Shown here: in pieces, positions 7,848 through 11,154 of the stretch
Numbering within the stretch: the stretch's first letter is position 1
Layout: the number at the start of each line of letters is the position of its first letter
NCBI GenBank assembly: GCA_021792815.1
Contig: JAJYTX010000048.1
Span: 1-11,154 of the forward strand
Reading direction: 5' to 3'
Origin: Pseudomonadota bacterium
GTDB lineage: Bacteria > Pseudomonadota > Gammaproteobacteria > Steroidobacterales > Steroidobacteraceae
Length of the DNA: 11,154 nucleotides
Program-made: the position numbers and the translations under genes
Notes under the pieces: generated by a model
What the model was told of the DNA's origin: nothing
Databases searched by the model: none
The model's input: the letters and a program-made list of their open reading frames with translations, nothing else

Positions 7848-8543
7848 TCAATCGATGTACTTCAGTCCCAGCTTCCCGAGCGGCTCGCGCATCTTGTACA
7901 TGTCGAGCCCGAGCACCCCGGCGGCAAGCTGCCTGCGCTTGTCGGCCTCGTTGGCCTCGCGCGCCGCGGCCGCCTCGGCGACCCGTTGCGTCAGCGCCGC
8001 GGGCACCACCACCACGCCGTCATCATCGGCGAGGACGGCATCGCCGGGCTGGACCAGAGCGCCGGCGCAGACCAGCGGCACATTGACCGAGCCGAGCGTC
8101 GCCTTCACGGTCCCCTTGGCACTGATGGCGCGGCTGAAGACCGGAAACTTCATCTCCGTCAGTTCCCGCACATCGCGCACTCCGCCGTCGATGATCAGAC
8201 CCAGGGCGCCGCGCGCCCGGAAAGACGTGGCCAGCAATTCGCCGAAGAAGCCGTCCTCGCTGTCGGTGGTGCAGGCGGCCACCACCAGATCGCCCGGACG
8301 GATCTGCTCCGCCGCCACGTGCAGCATCCAGTTGTCTCCGGGCTGCAGCAGCACCGTGAGCGCCGTGCCGCAGACGCGCGCGCCCGGGTAGATCGGGCGC
8401 AGGTAGGGCTTCATCAGGCCCACCCGGCCCATGGCCTCGTGCACCGTGGCCACCCCGAAATGGCCCAGCCTGTCGACGGCCGCACGCTCGGCACGCTCGA
8501 TGTTGCGCCTGACGATGCCCAGATTGTTCAGCGGTGTGCTCAT
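7848..8543 (-). CDS. ligK: 4-carboxy-4-hydroxy-2-oxoadipate aldolase (LigK/PmdF, RraA-like fold)
   Basis: The 231-aa class II aldolase cleaves 4-carboxy-4-hydroxy-2-oxoadipate to pyruvate and oxaloacetate, the last step; family members also decarboxylate oxaloacetate. The diagnostic E/D-X20-R-D motif is present: Glu102, Arg123 and Asp124, the last two in [29 protein letters not shown] (68-80) and [10 protein letters not shown] (172-181) are further signatures. Length fits LigK (about 228). The frame is open to 8699, but the extra 52 codons overlap ligJ and read as low-complexity Pro/Arg/Ser. I therefore start at the ATG at 8543, 31 bp after ligJ, where the sequence matches the family N-terminus ([22 protein letters not shown]). 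The ribosome binding site is weak (CAGG). Confidence 0.94.
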   Translation of the reverse strand: MSTPLNNLGIVRRNIERAERAAVDRLGHFGVATVHEAMGRVGLMKPYLRPIYPGARVCGTALTVLLQPGDNWMLHVAAEQIRPGDLVVAACTTDSEDGFFGELLATSFRARGALGLIIDGGVRDVRELTEMKFPVFSRAISAKGTVKATLGSVNVPLVCAGALVQPGDAVLADDDGVVVVPAALTQRVAEAAAAREANEADKRRQLAAGVLGLDMYKMREPLGKLGLKYID

Positions 8544-8574
8544 GGGGGGCCTGCAGTTCGGTGGCGGGTGCGCT

Positions 8575-9600
8575 TCAGTGGCCGCGAGCCTCGAGCGCGG
8601 CGTGCAGCCGCGGATAGACACGGCGGGCATTGGCCTGGTAGATCCGGTTGCGCTGCTCGCCAGTGAGCGCGGCGGCCTCGATGTAACGCCGGGTATCATC
8701 GTAATGATGTCCGGTGCGCGGATCGATGCCGCGCACCGCCCCGATCATTTCCGAGGCGAACAGGATGTTCTCGATCGGGATCACGCGGGTGAGCAGGTCG
8801 ATGCCCGGCTGGTGATAGACGCAGGTATCGAAAAAGATGTTCCCGAGCAGGTGCTGCTCCAGGGGCGGCTTGTCGAGCGCCTGCGCCAAGCCGCGGAATC
8901 GTCCCCAATGGTAGGGCACCGCCCCACCGCCGTGGGGAATGACGAACCGCAGCGTGGGAAATTCCCTGAACAGATCACCGCTCACGCACTGCATGAACGC
9001 GGTGGTGTCGGCATTGAGATAGTGCGCCCCGGTGGTGTGAAAGCACGCGTTGCAGCTGGTACTGACGTGCACCATGGCCGGAATGTCGTACTCGACCATC
9101 TTCTCGTAGATCGGGAACCACCAGCGGTCGGTGAGCGGCGGCTCCTTCCAGTGCCCGCCCGAGGGGTCGGGATTGAGGTTGATGCCGACGAAACCATACT
9201 CCCGGATGCATTTCTCGAGCTCCGGGAGGCAGCTCGCCGGATCGACCCCGGGCGACTGCGGCAGCATCGCTGCGCCGATGAAGTGCTCCGGAAACAGCGT
9301 CGAGACCCGGTAGCACAGCTCATTGCAGATCGCCGCCCAGGTGGCGCTGGTATTGAAGTCCCCGATGTGGTGCGCCATGAAGCTGGCGCGCGGCGAGAAG
9401 ACGGTGAGATCCGAACCGCGCTCGCGCATCAGCTTCAGCTGGTTCTCCTCGATGCTCTCGCGCAGCTCGTCGTCGCTGATCCTGAGCTCGGAAACCTTCG
9501 GTCCGCGCTCCGGGGTGGCGAGGTGGGCGATCTGGAGCTTGCGCCATTCCTCGAGCGCTTTGGGCGCGGTGGTGTAGTGGCCGTGACAGTCGATGATCAT
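8575..9600 (-). CDS. ligJ: 4-oxalomesaconate hydratase (LigJ/PmdE, amidohydrolase superfamily)
   Basis: The 341-aa zinc enzyme adds water to the LigU product to give 4-carboxy-4-hydroxy-2-oxoadipate. Length is the same as Sphingobium LigJ, and the metal ligands fall at the same numbers: His6 and His8 in MIIDCHGHY, His178 in AMVHVST, and Glu284 in [12 protein letters not shown]. Further signatures are [14 protein letters not shown] (68-81), [16 protein letters not shown] (136-151) and [14 protein letters not shown] (221-234, with His223). It begins 33 bp after ligU, with a GAGAG a few bases before the ATG. It differs from the LigI amidohydrolase in the same operon, which lacks the glutamate ligand and the HGH start. 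Confidence 0.96.
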   Translation of the reverse strand: MIIDCHGHYTTAPKALEEWRKLQIAHLATPERGPKVSELRISDDELRESIEENQLKLMRERGSDLTVFSPRASFMAHHIGDFNTSATWAAICNELCYRVSTLFPEHFIGAAMLPQSPGVDPASCLPELEKCIREYGFVGINLNPDPSGGHWKEPPLTDRWWFPIYEKMVEYDIPAMVHVSTSCNACFHTTGAHYLNADTTAFMQCVSGDLFREFPTLRFVIPHGGGAVPYHWGRFRGLAQALDKPPLEQHLLGNIFFDTCVYHQPGIDLLTRVIPIENILFASEMIGAVRGIDPRTGHHYDDTRRYIEAAALTGEQRNRIYQANARRVYPRLHAALEARGH

Positions 9601-9633
9601 CGGTGACTCTCGATACGGGTGACAGGGAGACCC

Positions 9634-10746
9634 TCAACCCCTCGGGTCGGTCGCGCGCCAGATCGCAGCCGGCACCATGACCTCCCCTCGCATGATGAGC
9701 CGCGCCGTGCGCAGCAGCGCGGCGCGCCTGACCACGGGTGGATCGCCGGTGGCCGTTTCCAGCTCGACGCTGAACTCTCCGCTCGGGTGCTCGACCGAGA
9801 TCGTGCGCAGCGTGCCTTCGGGTGCCGCTGCGATGCCATCGGCGATCGACCCCGGCAGAACGCACGCGGTCGCCACGGTCACCGCGGCGAGGACACCGAT
9901 CGCGTCGTGGCAGACGTGCGGGATGAAGCAGCGGGTACAGATGCTGCCGCCAGCGGCCGGCGGCGCGATCAGGCACATCTTGGGGTATGTCTTGGCGGAA
10001 ACATCGCCGAGGCCCATCAGCTCCCCGCACGCGAGCCGCAACGCCTCGAGCCGTGTCTTGAGCTCGGTATCGGCGTTGAGATCCGCCACGCTCTCCCGTC
10101 CGGTGCGGCCGAGGTCCGTGGCGCGCATCATGACCAGGGGCATGCCGTTGTCGATGCAGGTGACCTCGATCGGGCCGATGCCCTCGACGGTGGCGGTGTC
10201 GCGGACGCGGCCGGTCGGCAGCAGCCCCGAGCACACCGAGCCCGCGGTGTCGAGAAAATTGATCTTGATCGGCGCGCTGGTGCCCGGTACGCCGTCGATC
10301 CGAGCATCCCCCTCGTAGCTGACTCGACCCCCCGGGGTCTGCACCGTGATGTCGCACAGCATGTCGGTATTGCGGGTCAGCACGCGAAAGGTGCTGGTCT
10401 CGCCCTGCGCCCGCACCATGCCGGTCTCCAGGGCGTAGGGCACGACGGCCGCCAGCATGTTGCCGCAATTCGGCGTCGTGTCGACCACGGGCTTGTCCGG
10501 CACCACCTGGGCGAACAGGAACTCCAGATCGACCCCCGGCCGCGTGCCGCGGCGGATGATACCCACTTTGCTCGTGAGCGGATGGCCTCCGCCCAGGCCG
10601 TCGATCTCGCGTCGATCGGGCGAGCCCATGACCGCGAGCAGCACCCGATCGCGCGTCGGCACGTCGGCCGGCAGATCGGTCTCATTGAAAAACGGTCCGC
10701 GGGACGTTCCGCCCCGCATGAACAGGCAAGGGATGGGCGTCTGCAT
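9634..10746 (-). CDS. ligU: 4-oxalomesaconate tautomerase/isomerase (LigU/GalD/PmdU, PrpF family)
   Basis: The 370-aa protein is a PrpF-type two-domain isomerase with a diaminopimelate-epimerase-like fold. In Sphingobium, LigU shifts the double bond of 4-oxalomesaconate to give the LigJ substrate; Pseudomonas GalD is described as a tautomerase of the same compound. Signatures are CLFMRGGTSRGPFF (7-20), IDGLGGGHPLTSKVGI (48-63) and TPNCGNMLAAVVPYA (91-105). Lys60 and Cys94 match, with a constant offset of six, the Lys66 and Cys100 that I recall as the LigU catalytic residues. It is first in the operon. The ATG at 10746 fits the family N-terminus; the only GAGG is 17 bases upstream, too far for a good site. 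A promoter and LysR-type box lie just upstream. Confidence 0.93.
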   Translation of the reverse strand: MQTPIPCLFMRGGTSRGPFFNETDLPADVPTRDRVLLAVMGSPDRREIDGLGGGHPLTSKVGIIRRGTRPGVDLEFLFAQVVPDKPVVDTTPNCGNMLAAVVPYALETGMVRAQGETSTFRVLTRNTDMLCDITVQTPGGRVSYEGDARIDGVPGTSAPIKINFLDTAGSVCSGLLPTGRVRDTATVEGIGPIEVTCIDNGMPLVMMRATDLGRTGRESVADLNADTELKTRLEALRLACGELMGLGDVSAKTYPKMCLIAPPAAGGSICTRCFIPHVCHDAIGVLAAVTVATACVLPGSIADGIAAAPEGTLRTISVEHPSGEFSVELETATGDPPVVRRAALLRTARLIMRGEVMVPAAIWRATDPRG

Positions 10747-10779
10747 GGTGATGAGCGCGATGGCCTCGCAGGATTTGCG

Positions 10780-10808
10780 ATTATGGCCCCGTCGCCGATG
10801 TCCTCCAA
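10780..10808 (-). promoter_or_regulatory. Sigma-70-type promoter of the lig operon
   Basis: On the minus strand a -35 TTGGAG (10808-10803) and a -10 CATAAT (10785-10780; 5 of 6 matches to TATAAT) are separated by exactly 17 bp. The predicted start is near 10773, giving a leader of about 27 bases before ligU. The -35 matches only TTG, which is typical of activator-dependent promoters. Confidence 0.6.
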
Positions 10809-10823
10809 GCCGGGGTCGAGACT

Positions 10824-10852
10824 AGCAGCTATCGACGTTTTCTATAGCGGCT
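10824..10852. promoter_or_regulatory. LysR-type regulator binding site (T-N11-A dyad) upstream of ligU
   Basis: The core is GCTAT-N11-ATAGC (10828-10848), a perfect 5-bp dyad around the T-N11-A arrangement of LysR-type activators. The outer bases extend it to 9-bp arms, AGCAGCTAT and ATAGCGGCT, with 8 of 9 positions complementary. The centre (10838) lies about 65 bp upstream of the start site predicted from the adjacent promoter, the classic recognition-site position for this family. LigR (Sphingobium) and PmdR (Comamonas) are LysR-type regulators of homologous operons. The regulator gene is not in the window. Confidence 0.65.
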
Positions 10853-10880
10853 CGCCGTGCTTCGCGGTCCGTTTCACCCC

Positions 10881-10915
10881 GCCGCCCTCGCCCTGCCTCG
10901 CAAGGTGAGGGCGGC
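10881..10915. terminator. Strong GC hairpin between the O-demethylase gene and ligU
   Basis: GCCGCCCTC (10881-10889) is perfectly complementary to GAGGGCGGC (10907-10915). With a G.U and two more G-C pairs the stem reaches 12 bp around an 11-base loop. It lies 69 bp past the stop of the upstream gene and before the ligU control region, so it is a candidate terminator for that gene. No U-rich tail follows on the minus strand. Two CCCCGGGG palindromes (10920-10930 and 10954-10963) lie between it and the stop and may add structure. Confidence 0.4.
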
Positions 10916-10984
10916 ACTTTCCCCGGGGGACGGTTCCGACCGCACCGCCCCGCTCCCCGGGGACCCGCGCCAGCCTCCTGCAGC

Positions 10985-11154
<170 letters not shown>

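Noticed and set aside
8544..8699. A 52-residue N-terminal extension of LigK starting at 8699
   Set aside because: It overlaps the end of ligJ, is absent from the family, and reads as Pro/Arg/Ser-rich noise.
9320..10468. Minus-strand open frame of 382 codons overlapping ligU and ligJ in another frame
   Set aside because: It is a frame shadow: Arg/Gly/His-rich, and it overlaps two well-identified genes on the same strand.
9619..10908. Plus-strand open frame of 429 codons opposite ligU and its promoter
   Set aside because: The His/Arg/Asp-rich sequence has no domain, and it runs over the predicted promoter and LysR-type box of the real gene on the other strand.

Overview
The window is GC-rich, densely coded DNA of proteobacterial type. 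It holds a near-complete protocatechuate 4,5-cleavage (meta-cleavage) operon flanked by envelope and housekeeping-type genes. An outer-membrane patatin/BamA-like protein with a C-terminal phenylalanine shows a Gram-negative host. The company of a PLDc_N-TPR protein and a patatin-barrel protein reminds me of Gammaproteobacteria (Xanthomonadales/Nevskiales-like groups), while the lig gene order resembles the pmd cluster of Comamonas. The exact taxon cannot be fixed from this window.

Layout. At 1-61 (-) is the first codons of a probable msrA, running off the left edge. At 130-396 (+) is a small conserved-looking hypothetical gene. At 423-2783 (-) is a secreted patatin-POTRA-barrel protein of the PlpD/type Vd kind. 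Divergent from it, 2908-3648 (+) encodes a membrane-anchored TPR protein. A GC-rich hairpin pair at 3660-3702 separates this convergent end from the catabolic operon. From 10746 down to 3719, all on the minus strand and tightly packed, are ligU, ligJ, ligK, a DUF1932-type dehydrogenase of unknown role, ligI, ligA, ligB and ligC. At 10985-11154 (-) is the last 55 codons of an aminomethyltransferase-like, LigM/DesA-type O-demethylase, running off the right edge. The longest gene-free stretch is 10747-10984, and it carries the regulatory region of the operon.

How the genes work together. LigM-type demethylation would turn vanillate (or a related methoxy-arene) into protocatechuate. LigAB opens the ring to 4-carboxy-2-hydroxymuconate-6-semialdehyde. 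LigC oxidises its hemiacetal to 2-pyrone-4,6-dicarboxylate, and LigI hydrolyses this to 4-oxalomesaconate. LigU isomerises the product, LigJ hydrates it, and LigK cleaves the result to pyruvate and oxaloacetate. Every enzymatic step from protocatechuate to central metabolism is present. No transporter or regulator gene lies inside the window. A dyad of LysR type (T-N11-A core, 8 of 9 arm positions matching) is centred almost exactly 65 bp upstream of the start site predicted from a TTGGAG-N17-CATAAT promoter in front of ligU. This suggests inducible control by a LigR/PmdR-like activator encoded elsewhere.

The main open questions are the job of the DUF1932 dehydrogenase placed between ligK and ligI, and the LysR-type control site. 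I see no wholly new system, CRISPR array, insertion sequence or RNA gene.
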